A stretch of 64,000 bases of DNA from Glycomyces xiaoerkulensis (GCF_002798405.1 NZ_PGGV01000010.1:1-64000); one strand, 5' to 3'; numbered from the stretch's first letter, positions 34,901 to 42,653 are shown. The notes: generated by a model from the sequence alone, not told the origin. Numbers and translations: made by a program.

Positions 34901-35336
34901 CACCGTCTGCGAAGGCACCGGCCTGCTCGCCGCGCTCGCCGACGCGCCGCCGGTCGACCTCGGCGACGGCCACACCAGCGCCGAAGGGCGAGACCGGGTC
35001 TCGTCCTCGCGTATCGCGACCGGTACCGTCGACGCCTCCTACGAATGGCCGGGTGTACGACTTAGCCTGGTGGCGGACGCGCGGACCTACGATCTCGCGC
35101 TCGCCCTCCAGGCGGCCGGCGCCCTGGAACCGGAGATCGGCGTCGACTACGTCGACGGGTACACCGCAGAGCTCGTATGGCCCGCACAGAAAGTAGCGGT
35201 GATCAGCGTGGACGACCCCGGTGAGGAGGCCGAGGCGCTCAGCGCGTACCGCGATGCCGGATGGGCCGCGGAAGCACCGACGGAGTGGACCGCCGAATCA
35301 CTCCTCCACACCCTTCAACAGCGAACGGAGTCGTGA
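28971..35336 (+). CDS. Giant DEAD-box/DUF1998 helicase with nuclease-like tail, DruE/DrmA-DrmB-like
   Basis: A 2121-aa superfamily 2 helicase. Walker A IVTTGTGSGKTESFLIPIL is near residue 100, motif Ia VFLYPMNALAADQAKRL, motif II IVVDEFHTYDGAQGTDV near 223, and motif III PVATSATLAS. The C-terminal lobe has LAFSDSVQDAAHRAGF (about 626), TSTLELGIDIG (about 1020) and YAQRSGRAGRK (about 1043). Several CxxC pairs (CRHCG, CPACN, CDVCD, CPGCG...CERCG) suggest zinc sites. DUF1998 follows (about 1510-1645), ending in CDCKQHRACHRCLL. Residues 1665-1790 look like a Vsr/DUF559-type PD-(D/E)XK domain (IPDAEF, VAFYLDGYAFHAS, HGYRVFAATWDDV). The size and helicase-DUF1998 layout fit Druantia DruE, or DrmA and DrmB fused. 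It overlaps the methyltransferase by 4 bp (ATGA). Confidence 0.83.
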   Translation: MKPSLAALRMRDQVVEYLATTYGMTGESARELERFLTDPEDGIVKGPFLRLRTPFRPASPGWESDLDWLPEGFTPHRHQANAWSRLSSKRHEPQPTIVTTGTGSGKTESFLIPILDHCRRHADSSNPGVKAVFLYPMNALAADQAKRLNEMLSSDPRLSDVTAGLYIGDKAEVTYERILTERRDIQATPPDILITNYKMLDLILQRPVDAALFGPRQLTYIVVDEFHTYDGAQGTDVAMLLRRLNAAVGDRPVCPVATSATLASGEGADDLIREVAEDVFGVPFAPDSVIVEDRLDSREFIEEPDDDEVFNLPTPEEFLGISGDPVDDPAALAELTGLVCGRRDLTPVELGAKLKRHPLTRVLLDVFTDGQVRDLDAIFAAFRRGLVLDSWVKVFRTDRALASEALARYLALLSVARDPDFPSRPLLKVETHLWLKAIHRVLRQVSHAPRFHWDSDDSLSEALVLPAIACRHCGRSGWMALSPEQDPEDLKTEAVKIYRATVRKKTKSRLRALTAAAQAECDAVTAEEPHLKALDLAHLRTLDPLTDKAVDAPRPEDAEQPADASEAIPVWVNLESDAAAREDRCPACNRDNGIRFIGTGAVTLASVVVTELFTRSLEPDLEARKTLAFSDSVQDAAHRAGFLSSRSHSFSLRSHLAKQLPDDKPRGLDELAASALEALPETAELSAVVPVELHDQTEVKRLLEGTGEGTPAAWRLIADRVSFDTFLEFGLRSRLGRTLETTRTAAAEVALPDPDLVAGIARDVLQTCRGDMPLELPSPELFFEHARGLLERLRGNGAIKHRWLDQWITTAGAKPWSIWGGRPPGMPAFPDTISRPEFGLGEEYQKKGFTPLTRRGTWYADWTRRTLGLAESVSAQYLPRLLSALADSGLIAARTISGTGTRVFGLTPGHIAVTGLSSDAAAEAIVACDVCDHRLTVVPERRDSWAGTRCPRWRCQGRLRPREAEREDFYRRIYREKEVFRVRAVDHTGVLTREQREKVERDFQGDGFDDPNVLSATSTLELGIDIGDLSAVILAGLPPAPAGYAQRSGRAGRKTGNALTVTVADRRPRDRHFFADPSLMLDAAISPPGAYLSAVEILKRQYTAFLLDKAGRGELPGVGEPPRLASALFGDTGWLAQFSAAARTSFHTTGAEFLDLFGDKLSERVTDELRDWFGPGLEKRLEIAAADWEARLAHLRDRIAQIETAAGELTDPDGEDKGELRQLRAEAAGIRRRFGDIGRTPAHNALVEFGLLPNYALIDTATTLEATLTNVEETSEGDKEYTSELREYPRPARQALTEIAPGSTFYARGYQHAVRGLDVGTRANPAWEEWRICPGCGHVRTHEAAADLSPCERCGTAMNDNGELYRVLRPVRSWADDRNDDAHISDARDDRLNTYYNTVDTVDIAHVSTGWHHRSAAFGADYAPEAVVRRFNLGLLRPERRDSFVFAGKDTDINWFWVCPECGGTGTDEDPSLKQDHQFAGRGDAAREHHRRWCRNRTPNTGHQKIILAHELPTETLRILVPVLTFHQAEKLASFQAALKLGLAAVYKGDPSHLATVTATMPDTGTRDIRNFVVLFDQLPSGTGYLDRLSQPDALRSVLAAARERLEACDCKQHRACHRCLLAHTPQNDYEHVSRGTAIEMLAELLDDWGTEPVSGVHDISLLRLTESELEQRFLDKLRRYAARTDGVRLIDQHRDEAELLLTGADDRPVRWKVRLQKRIEGTIPDAEFTRLDAESETVAFYLDGYAFHASAEHNRLADDAYKRSTLHAHGYRVFAATWDDVETWLDPDAESPWPPYRHDARRTADEALRNLGGEPGDLTRSCTWGNPLDLLMAYLKDPDAERWARRTAATVMGLATKASKQTMATSAGVAPAVDAAVDGRDLPVPEDGRIAVLSAVDGNDLPMAICIDARSAGRQPLTAIAVLDDSAAAIGRTEEHKRRWKSWLYWANLLQFLPGQGGDGVQETTSGLREFDPFLLTVCEGTGLLAALADAPPVDLGDGHTSAEGRDRVSSSRIATGTVDASYEWPGVRLSLVADARTYDLALALQAAGALEPEIGVDYVDGYTAELVWPAQKVAVISVDDPGEEAEALSAYRDAGWAAEAPTEWTAESLLHTLQQRTES

Positions 35337-35338
35337 CC

Positions 35339-37501
35339 ATGGCCGAACGAGAGAGCGCCTCGCTGACCATCGAAAGCAACGCGATCCGGCACCTCGACCG
35401 GCTCGACCGCGGCGTCAGGACCCGGTTCGAGGACTTCCAGTCGAAGTTCTGCTGGAACATGCACACCCCGGGACTCCGCCTGAAACCGTTGAAGGGCCAC
35501 AAGGGCCTGTGGTCGGCGCGGATCACCGACGACTACCGCGCCGTCATGTGCCGGATCGGGAACGCCCACTTCGCCCTGATCGCCGTCCTCCACCGCAGCG
35601 AGGTGTACGAACGCATCGAAGAGCGCTACGACATGGCCGTCAACCGCGTCACCGGCGCGCTCGAAGTCGTCGACCACTCCGATGTCCAGGCCGCCGTCTC
35701 CGACGCGAAACGGCCCGTCGAAGCCGCCGCTCCGGCCGCCCCCAAACCGCGACCCGACACCCCCCGGCCCGGCCTGTTCGACCCCTTCTCCGACAAAGAG
35801 CTCCTCGACCTCGGCATCGCCGAGCCGCTCATGCCGTCCGTCCGGGAGATCCGCACCGACCAGCAGCTCCTCGACTTCATCGGCGTCGCCCCGAGACTCA
35901 CCGCCGAGATCCTCTTCGCGCTCAACGACGGGCAGAGCCTCCAGCAGGTCGAGGAACTCGTCACCGCACCCGTCAAGGCCGACGAGCCGATCGACACCGA
36001 CGACCTCCAGACCGCGATCGAGCGGCCCGCCAGCATGGTCACCAGCTCCGACAAGGCCGTCTCAGCGATGCTCGAGCGCGGCTTCGAAGCCTGGCGAGTC
36101 TGGCCCCACCCGGCGCAGCGGAAGATCATCGACCGTACCTTCAAAGGACCCGCGCGCGTCTCGGGCGGGCCGGGAACCGGGAAGACCGTGGTCGCCCTCC
36201 ACCGAGCCGCCCGCCTCGCCAAGGATCTCGACCCCTCCCAGGGGCGACTGCTGTTCACCACCTTCACCAAGAACCTCGCCGCCGACCTCGACTCCAAGCT
36301 GACGCTGCTCCTCGACGACGGCGAGCGCAAACCCACCGACGTCGAGCACCTCGACCGGGTCGTCTACCGGCTCGCGGTCGAAAGCGGCCGCAAGCTCGGC
36401 AAGCTCCTCGGCGAAGCCGAACTCGAACGCTGGTGGGAGGAACTCTGCCTGGAGCAGGGCGAGACCGAGTTCGACGCCCAGTTCCTGTACCGCGAATGGA
36501 CCGAGGTCATCTGCGCGCAACTGCTCATCAGCCGCACCGAATACTTCAAGGCCCGCCGCGTCAAGCGCCCCCGGCGGCTCGGCCGCGAACAGCGGGCCCG
36601 CATCTGGGAACTCGTCGAACGCTTCAATGCCCGGCTCGCCGAGGCGGAGGCCTGGTGCTGGCCCCAACTGCGCGCCTCGGTGGCCATCGCCGAGGAGAAC
36701 CGGTCCTCCGGCGGCGCCCACCGCTACCGCCACATCGTCATCGACGAAGCCCAGGACCTCACCCCCGCCCACTGGAGGCTCCTGCGGGCACTCGCCCCGG
36801 AAGCGCCGGACGACCTGTTCATCGCCGGAGACCCGTTCCAGCGGATCTACGGGCAGCCCGTCACCCTCGGCAGGCTCGGCGTCAACATCGTCGGCCGGTC
36901 CACCCGCCTGACGCTGAACTACCGGACCACCAGGGAGATCCTGCGGTCGGCGCTGGCCATCGAAGCCGACGCGGTCGCCGACGATCTCGACGGCGACCGC
37001 GACAGCCTCGCCGGATACCGGTCGGTCATGTCCGGGGAGCGGCCCGCGTTCCGTCCCCAGGCGAACGCCGAAGCCGAGCTGGCCGAGATCGTCAGGCAGG
37101 TGCGGGCGTGGACCGCCGAGAACCCGCCGGGCGCGGTCGCGGTCGCAGTGCCGAGCAGGCGCATGGTCGAGCAGATCGTGGAGAGACTCAATTCCGAAGG
37201 CGTCGGCGCCGGTGCCTTGAGCAAGGAGCGGCAACTGGGCGAGGACATCGTCCACGTCGGCACCATGCACCGGCTCAAGGGCCTCGAATACCGGTACATG
37301 CTCATCAGCGGCATCGGAGCCCAGTACTTCCCCTCCGACCGGATCAAAAAGCTCGCCGACACCGATCCGCAGCGCTACGAGCTCGAACTCGACAAGGTCC
37401 GCAACCTGCTGTTCGTGGCGACCACCCGCGCCCGTGACGAGGTGGTCTTCACGTGGACGGGCGAGCCCAGCCCGCTGCTGCACCTCGTCGGCGACCGCTG
37501 A
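35339..37501 (+). CDS. UvrD-type superfamily 1 helicase with N-terminal RelE/ParE-like domain
   Basis: A 720-aa protein. Residues 1-100 resemble a RelE/ParE toxin fold (IRHLDRLDRGVRTRFEDF; LKPLKGHKGLWSARITDDYRAVM; FALIAVLHRSEVYERI). A linker of about 150 residues follows, then a UvrD-like helicase. Its motifs are VSGGPGTGKTVVALHRA (motif I), IVIDEAQDLTP (II), IAGDPFQRIYG (III), LTLNYRTTREIL (IV), TMHRLKGLEYRYMLI (V) and LLFVATTRARDEVV (VI). ATG35339 is preferred because GGAG at 35327-35330 is 8 nt away. GTG35333 would overlap the previous stop. It is the last gene of the kinase-led operon. The RelE-like part may cleave RNA or sit on the ribosome, or may have become a protein-binding module. 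Confidence 0.82.
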   Translation: MAERESASLTIESNAIRHLDRLDRGVRTRFEDFQSKFCWNMHTPGLRLKPLKGHKGLWSARITDDYRAVMCRIGNAHFALIAVLHRSEVYERIEERYDMAVNRVTGALEVVDHSDVQAAVSDAKRPVEAAAPAAPKPRPDTPRPGLFDPFSDKELLDLGIAEPLMPSVREIRTDQQLLDFIGVAPRLTAEILFALNDGQSLQQVEELVTAPVKADEPIDTDDLQTAIERPASMVTSSDKAVSAMLERGFEAWRVWPHPAQRKIIDRTFKGPARVSGGPGTGKTVVALHRAARLAKDLDPSQGRLLFTTFTKNLAADLDSKLTLLLDDGERKPTDVEHLDRVVYRLAVESGRKLGKLLGEAELERWWEELCLEQGETEFDAQFLYREWTEVICAQLLISRTEYFKARRVKRPRRLGREQRARIWELVERFNARLAEAEAWCWPQLRASVAIAEENRSSGGAHRYRHIVIDEAQDLTPAHWRLLRALAPEAPDDLFIAGDPFQRIYGQPVTLGRLGVNIVGRSTRLTLNYRTTREILRSALAIEADAVADDLDGDRDSLAGYRSVMSGERPAFRPQANAEAELAEIVRQVRAWTAENPPGAVAVAVPSRRMVEQIVERLNSEGVGAGALSKERQLGEDIVHVGTMHRLKGLEYRYMLISGIGAQYFPSDRIKKLADTDPQRYELELDKVRNLLFVATTRARDEVVFTWTGEPSPLLHLVGDR

Positions 37502-37523
37502 AAACCTTCCGTTTGCAGAGAAA

Positions 37524-37537
37524 GGAACGCGTGTTCC
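37524..37537. terminator. Weak hairpin between convergent defence operons
   Basis: GGAAC and GTTCC pair around a 4-nt loop within the 66-bp gap between the UvrD-type and HerA-type genes. With only five base pairs, it may not be sufficient on its own. Confidence 0.25.
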
Positions 37538-37567
37538 GCGACCGCGAAGGCTGAGCGAGTCCGGTGT

Positions 37568-40500
37568 TCAGATCCTCGGCGTGTCACCGGGCACCGACGA
37601 CTGTGCCGCACGCTCCAAGACCTCATGCTCGGCCAACGCACTGCCTGGATGATGGCTGAGACACATGGGAACCGCGGCCCTGCGGAACGGGACGCCTTCG
37701 CTGGCGATGTAGAACTCGCCGGCCTTCAAGCGGGAGATCTCGGCGACGGCTCCCGACTTGGCTCGCGCGAGCTCGCGCACGGCCTCGATATGGGCGACGG
37801 TGTTGAGGAACCCGTAGAACTGCGTCGCGCAGTTCCCGACCAGATTCGAGTGGATCCCACGCGGCGACTGCGTGGCGAAGACCAAGCCGAGCCCATACTT
37901 CCTCGCCTGCGAAGCCAATGCGATCGTGGAATGGCTGCAGGCGGTGGAGCGGCCGGAAGGGGCGAATGTCTGAGCCTCGTCCATGACGTAGAGGCCGCGG
38001 AGAGGCCGATCCGCCTGAGGGCGCCGTTTCACCCACGAGAAGAGCGCCATCTGGAGCTGATTGACGAAGCCTTGGCGTTCCTCCTCCTCCGGCAGCCCGA
38101 CCAAGTTGACGACGGAGATGCGGGCTCTTCCGCCCGCTGAAGGGGTCAGCAGCGCCTCGGGGTCGAGCGGTTGGCCGTCACCGCCGAACAGCGAGTCGTT
38201 GACGCGCACCGCTTCAAGGGTCTGCGCCATCTCGTGGGCGAGTTCGTGGGCCTTAGCGATCGCGCTGGCCTTTTCCGGGAGGTCGTTGAGCAGGCGAAGG
38301 TAGTCCTCGACGCTACCGGTCGGCGTGGTCTCGGCGAACAGGCGGAGCGAGGAGCGGAGGACGGCGCGACGCTGCTCGTCCTTGGGGGTATTCCCGTGGA
38401 CCTTCGCACGGGGAGCTAGGACAGCCACGGCAGAATCGATGGCGAGCCGGAACTCGTCGGGATCGCCCGACACCGTCGTGAAGTCCGGCAGTGGTCGGAA
38501 TGTGATCGGACGGCCGGTCTGGCGGCCGGGAGTCCACACCACGACCTCGGTGTCTCCGAAGTACCGCTTCGCGGCGGCTGCGTCGCCTTCGACCCAATTC
38601 GCCGGGGGCGCGGGCCAGGGGTCTGCAAGGCGGGGCAGGTCATTGTTCGGGTCGAGGATTATCGTCGAGACGCCGCGGAGGGCGCACTGTTCGATGAGTC
38701 TTCGCAGCATGGCGGTCTTTCCCGAACCCGAGCCGGCGAACACCGCGGTGTGCTTCGCCAGTGCCGCCATATCCAGCTCGACATCGGCACCGGTCTCGAT
38801 CACGCGGCCCAACTTGATCATTCGAGTCGGAGCGGGCGGATCGGGGCCCTCGTCTGCCACCTCTTCAGCTTTTCCGCTCTCCATAGTGAATACTGCGCGG
38901 ACTGTGACGGTGCCGGACGCCGGCTTCCGAGCCCGCAGCCACGCCTCGAAGTGGCGGTCACCCTCCTTCCTCATGTCGCGGAGCGCCGAGAAGGTGCGGA
39001 GGTCCTTGGTGAGGTCTGTGGTCAGAATGGTTCCGCCAGCCTGATTGAATTCTCTCTCGGTCGCGATGATCGTGGGAGTCGGATTCCACCGCTGAGGTCT
39101 GAGCAGCAGTGCATGCCGCCTGCCGTCGCTGAAGGCGAGCTCCGCGTCTCCCGCGAGCTTCCGGGCTCGACTCTGGATAGCCTTCCAGTGCTTGGCGGTA
39201 ACAGTGCGGAGCGTGAACTTCTCCACTGCCTCACTCGTCTCGTCCACCTCCCGGATCAATTGGGCGTGCCAACCGGAGTAGTCACGCGAACCGGGTTCGA
39301 AGTGCTCATTCTTGACGACCTGCCAGCCCTGCGTAGCTCCGGTCTCGATCAACGCGCAGGTGAAGCCCTCATAGAGCAGGCCCGGTGAGGATGAGTCCTC
39401 GCCGGCCTTGCTGAAGGCGTGCTCGACTTCCGCTGTTTCGAGCAGCTCAGCGTAGCGCGTGTCCAAGGGTGCCAGCGCTTGGGGACCGATCGTCTCCGGC
39501 TCAGCGGGGGAGGTGCCCGAGGATTTGAAGCTCTCCAACTCGACCACGGTGCCTCGGTTGATGCAATCCACGACGTGGTCGCGCACCTTCTGGAGCAACT
39601 GGCGGGGCCGAAACTGATTCTGTGCTTCGTTGAACGCCTCGAGTTTGACGGGCCAGGTCGGATACGGCGGAACGAAACCGACGCTGTCGAAAGCGATCCG
39701 GAGTCGCTCGGAAGTCAGATCCCTGGCTGCGTCCCCCGACGGGAGGTCGCCGTACTTGACGGCCGGGTGGAACCGGTCCCGCGCCGTTCCCGATGCCCAT
39801 GAACTGAATCGAGCCCATGCGAACGGTTGGCAGGCCACGACCAGTGCCGCCCGGCGAAGGTTCTGGCGCAGGTCCATGAGCCCGTCACCCAGGTCTGTGA
39901 TGAGCTCTCCCTGAGGCGCGATCGTGGAGTCGCGTTGCACATGGGTTTTCCCGGCCGCCTCCCGGACCAGCTCGTCGACCTGGTCGACACTGATGAGTAT
40001 TCCGGAGACCGTAGCGATGAGTTGCGACATGCCGATGGCGATGCGCTGAGGGTCTGGATCACCTGCGCCGAGTCCCCATTCGATGCGGGCCTCGGGTGCG
40101 GAGTCGCCGTTCGCCTTGAGGTAGTCGCTGCCGATGTCGGCGTTCTCGGCCTCCTGGGCGTTCGAGAGCGCGAGCGCGATCGCGGCTCGCCGGGCGTCGG
40201 TGCCGAGCTCGCTGTGTCGGTGGTAGAGCGCTTGATTGAACCGGTTGGTGTCGATCGGTGCGATCGCCGTGCCTCGCAGCAGCTGTTCTCGGGCGTCGGT
40301 TGGGAGACCGACATCATCGGTGATCCGTTCTAGCAGGAATCGGCGCTGGCTGGACGCCTTGACGTGCTTCCGAGCGAGGGCGTTCTCCATGCGCAGGCAT
40401 AGGTTCGGCCAGAATCCGCGTTCCCTGGCAGGTTCGAAAGGCACGAAGACGCCGCCGGACTCCTGCACATATCGTCCGCCCCAGCTCAGTGTGTGGGTCT

Positions 40501-40720
40501 TGCCGGAGCCCTTGGGGCCCACCAGGGGCAAGATATCCGTGCTGTGGCCGCCTCGCTCGACCACCGAGTCGATGATCTCCCGCAGCACGTCCGTGACATG
40601 GCGGTTGACCGCATCGGTATGGCTTGGGATGCCGTCCCAGAGTTGGTCCGTGGTGGGGGCGAGGGTGGATGCGAACATGATTCGCAGTTCCCTTAGGGCT
40701 GCGAGGGGGTCTGCCGTCAC
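37568..40720 (-). CDS. Double P-loop ATPase: N-terminal AAA plus C-terminal HerA/DUF87-type domain
   Basis: A 1050-aa protein with two nucleotide-binding modules. The first has Walker A LVGPKGSGKTHTL (residues 67-79) and a probable Walker B ILISVDQVDELV, resembling large AAA/STAND-like ATPases of defence loci. The second has Walker A AVFAGSGSGKTAMLRRLIEQC (near 665) and Walker B GLYVMDEAQTFAP (near 910), followed by LASQARKYGLGLVFATQSPRGI, the HerA/FtsK-like translocase signature. The start is GTG40720, overlapping the stop of the winged-helix gene (GTGA). It is transcribed toward the helicase operon. HerA-type ATPases usually form hexamers that pump DNA for a partner nuclease. The PLD or the DruE-like protein could be that partner, which is inference. 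Confidence 0.8.
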   Translation of the reverse strand: MTADPLAALRELRIMFASTLAPTTDQLWDGIPSHTDAVNRHVTDVLREIIDSVVERGGHSTDILPLVGPKGSGKTHTLSWGGRYVQESGGVFVPFEPARERGFWPNLCLRMENALARKHVKASSQRRFLLERITDDVGLPTDAREQLLRGTAIAPIDTNRFNQALYHRHSELGTDARRAAIALALSNAQEAENADIGSDYLKANGDSAPEARIEWGLGAGDPDPQRIAIGMSQLIATVSGILISVDQVDELVREAAGKTHVQRDSTIAPQGELITDLGDGLMDLRQNLRRAALVVACQPFAWARFSSWASGTARDRFHPAVKYGDLPSGDAARDLTSERLRIAFDSVGFVPPYPTWPVKLEAFNEAQNQFRPRQLLQKVRDHVVDCINRGTVVELESFKSSGTSPAEPETIGPQALAPLDTRYAELLETAEVEHAFSKAGEDSSSPGLLYEGFTCALIETGATQGWQVVKNEHFEPGSRDYSGWHAQLIREVDETSEAVEKFTLRTVTAKHWKAIQSRARKLAGDAELAFSDGRRHALLLRPQRWNPTPTIIATEREFNQAGGTILTTDLTKDLRTFSALRDMRKEGDRHFEAWLRARKPASGTVTVRAVFTMESGKAEEVADEGPDPPAPTRMIKLGRVIETGADVELDMAALAKHTAVFAGSGSGKTAMLRRLIEQCALRGVSTIILDPNNDLPRLADPWPAPPANWVEGDAAAAKRYFGDTEVVVWTPGRQTGRPITFRPLPDFTTVSGDPDEFRLAIDSAVAVLAPRAKVHGNTPKDEQRRAVLRSSLRLFAETTPTGSVEDYLRLLNDLPEKASAIAKAHELAHEMAQTLEAVRVNDSLFGGDGQPLDPEALLTPSAGGRARISVVNLVGLPEEEERQGFVNQLQMALFSWVKRRPQADRPLRGLYVMDEAQTFAPSGRSTACSHSTIALASQARKYGLGLVFATQSPRGIHSNLVGNCATQFYGFLNTVAHIEAVRELARAKSGAVAEISRLKAGEFYIASEGVPFRRAAVPMCLSHHPGSALAEHEVLERAAQSSVPGDTPRI

Positions 40721-41340
40721 AGAGGCCGTCCTATCGATATCAGGTGCCGGTCTTCATCGCCGATGCGGATCGCCGCCGCCCGGTCGTCGGGTGTGATGCT
40801 GCGGCGGTTCTCCTCGGGGATAAGGGCGACGTCGCCGCCGACGTGCAGGTCGTGGATCAATCGGTCGAGCGAGGCGCGTTCGACGTCTTGAAGCTTCGAG
40901 CGGAGCTCGGTGAGTGACACCCACTCGCCAGCGCTCGGAGTCAACTCGAAGTATGCGGCACTGAGGCTTTCCCTGGTGGCGACTTCAGGTTCGGCCGCGA
41001 CGCTGTCGAACACGTCGATACCGTGGGCCTCCAGCAACTGCACGAGGCGTTCGAGCATTCCCTGGTGGATGCGGTGACCCAGTCCCGCGCCGGCGGCGGG
41101 TCCTGCCTCAAGTGCCTCGCGGCACAGTTCCCGTCCTTCATCGGTCAATTCGTGCTGGAACGGATCGCGGCTGCTGGCGCGATCACTGGAGATGAGTCCG
41201 GCATTGACCAGTGAAGTGCGTTTCACGCCAGTCAGCGCAAATCGATAACGCTGCCGCAGTTCATTGTTCGAAGCCGATCCGCCGAAGCTCATCAGGGCGA
41301 TGAGTTTGTCAAGTTGATCTTGGGTGAGTTCAGATGGCAT
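40717..41340 (-). CDS. Winged-helix protein coupled to the HerA-type ATPase
   Basis: A 207-aa protein. Residues 5-70 (LDKLIALMSFGGSASNNELRQRYRFALTGVKRTSLVNAGLISSDRA followed by HELTDEGRELC) look like a winged helix of the MarR/PadR sort. The C-terminal part (EWVSLTELRSKLQDVERASLDRLIHDLHVGGDVALIPEENRRSITPDDRAAAIRIG) looks like a second one. ATG41340 is preferred over ATG41385, although neither has a good Shine-Dalgarno sequence. It overlaps the ATPase gene by 4 bp and is divergent from the CBS-HEPN gene across a region carrying three AAGATC repeats. It may be a local regulator or a DNA-recognition subunit of the ATPase. Confidence 0.6.
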   Translation of the reverse strand: MPSELTQDQLDKLIALMSFGGSASNNELRQRYRFALTGVKRTSLVNAGLISSDRASSRDPFQHELTDEGRELCREALEAGPAAGAGLGHRIHQGMLERLVQLLEAHGIDVFDSVAAEPEVATRESLSAAYFELTPSAGEWVSLTELRSKLQDVERASLDRLIHDLHVGGDVALIPEENRRSITPDDRAAAIRIGDEDRHLISIGRPL

Positions 41341-41423
41341 GAAGTGGTCCAATGGTCGGAGGGGTAAGGAGATGACGAGCAGCATGACGGTCGTCCATCA
41401 TACTCACACCTAGCGGTCTTTGG

Positions 41424-41491
41424 AAGATCCGAATCCAAGGTTGTTCAAGATCATTTTTTCAGTGCAAGAGGGAGGTTGCAAGATCCGAACC
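41424..41491. promoter_or_regulatory. Three AAGATC repeats in the divergent promoter
   Basis: AAGATCCGAATC (41424-41435), AAGATCATTT (41447-41456) and AAGATCCGAACC (41480-41491) lie in the same orientation between the winged-helix/HerA unit and the CBS-HEPN/CARF-HEPN/PLD unit. The first and third are nearly identical over 12 bp. The region is also locally AT-rich (a run of six T). It is a candidate operator set for the adjacent winged-helix protein. Confidence 0.5.
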
Positions 41492-41549
41492 ACTGCCTTA
41501 CAGTGAATCGTTGACCTACTCCACCCTCCAGGTCGCATATGGAGCGCCC

Positions 41550-42638
41550 ATGGTCCGACGACAGGTCAAGCGGCTGTCAACCCTCGAAGGCACCGCCCGG
41601 CCACCCGCCGCCGCATCGTTCGAAGGAGATCTCGACCTCAGTCGGGGGCCCGAATGGTTCCTCGACCTAGCCGTCCGGAGAGCGCGCCATCGACCATTGC
41701 GGGTCACTATCGGGCAGTTGATCGCGGTGTGGCAGGCCCGCACGTTGTCCAACACGATCATTCAGCGCGTGCAGATGGAACTCGAACGACACAGCCTGGT
41801 CGTAGAGCCGGGTCTGCGAGGCCGTGAGCTCGCCACGGTGGTCGAGATCCGCCGCCCCGACCACGGGCCCACTGGCGAGGCCGACGGGATCGGCTACAAC
41901 ATCGGCGACATCGAGTCCGCTCGGAACGGGCTGTACTGCGTGGACTGGAACGAGCAGGTGACGGGGATGTTCGACGAGATGCTGCGCAGCAAACGTGACC
42001 ACGTCGGAGTGACGGACGAAGAGGGCCGGCTGATCGGCTGCGCCAACTGGATCGAGGTCTGCTGCGAGATGCAGTCGTCTCCTGAGACGCTCGCGGGTCA
42101 GGTGGCGAGACCCGCCAGAGAGGTCCACGCCTCCGAAAAGCTCTTCAGCTTGACCTCAGATGTTATCAAGCACGGCTTCGTCTGTGTCGTCGATGACACC
42201 GGCGCGGTGACTGGCGCGGTGAACTGCGCGGACATCGCCAAGGAACATGAACGGCGCCTGCTTCCGCTGTCCATGATCGAGGAGATCGAAGCGCGGCTAC
42301 GTCGCCGGATCACCGGGCGTGTCCAGGTCAGATATGAGAAGAGGAACGGGAAGGTGGTCTCCCAGTGGAAGCAGCGGGAACGCCTCACCTTCGGTGACTA
42401 TGTGGCCCTGATCAAGGAGGACGAGACCTTCAAGCAGATGGGTTGGGGCATGCCCGGTTCCCGGCTCGGCAAGGCGGTCGACCGGGTCAGGACCATCCGC
42501 AATGCGGTCTTCCACCACAAACCCGGGCGGCCGAATCAGGACGACGTCACTGAGCTCGAAGCGTTGCTTCGAAGCCTCGAAGGATTTGACAGCTCGTCGA
42601 CCCGCAACCTGCGCAAACCCGGTCCCTCCTCCGAATGA
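41550..42638 (+). CDS. CBS-pair protein with C-terminal HEPN RNase motif
   Basis: A 362-aa protein. Two CBS-like repeats are visible: EMLRSKRDHVGVTDEEGRLIGCANWIEV, and FSLTSDVIKHGFVCVVDDTGAVTGAVNCADIA. CBS pairs commonly bind adenine nucleotides. The C-terminal ~100 residues are helical and end in RTIRNAVFHHK, which contains the HEPN catalytic pattern R-N-x-x-x-H. ATG41550 has GGAG 5 nt upstream. The alternative TTG41511 would add 13 residues without a ribosome site. It is followed after 15 bp by the CARF-HEPN gene. The picture is of a nucleotide-gated RNase or abortive-infection effector. The ligand is unknown. Confidence 0.68.
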   Translation: MVRRQVKRLSTLEGTARPPAAASFEGDLDLSRGPEWFLDLAVRRARHRPLRVTIGQLIAVWQARTLSNTIIQRVQMELERHSLVVEPGLRGRELATVVEIRRPDHGPTGEADGIGYNIGDIESARNGLYCVDWNEQVTGMFDEMLRSKRDHVGVTDEEGRLIGCANWIEVCCEMQSSPETLAGQVARPAREVHASEKLFSLTSDVIKHGFVCVVDDTGAVTGAVNCADIAKEHERRLLPLSMIEEIEARLRRRITGRVQVRYEKRNGKVVSQWKQRERLTFGDYVALIKEDETFKQMGWGMPGSRLGKAVDRVRTIRNAVFHHKPGRPNQDDVTELEALLRSLEGFDSSSTRNLRKPGPSSE

Positions 42639-42653
42639 CGAGAGATACTACCG

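Noticed and set aside
31302-34973. A 1223-codon minus-strand frame opposite the DruE-like helicase
   Set aside because: Same antisense effect. The plus-strand frame carries every helicase motif and DUF1998.
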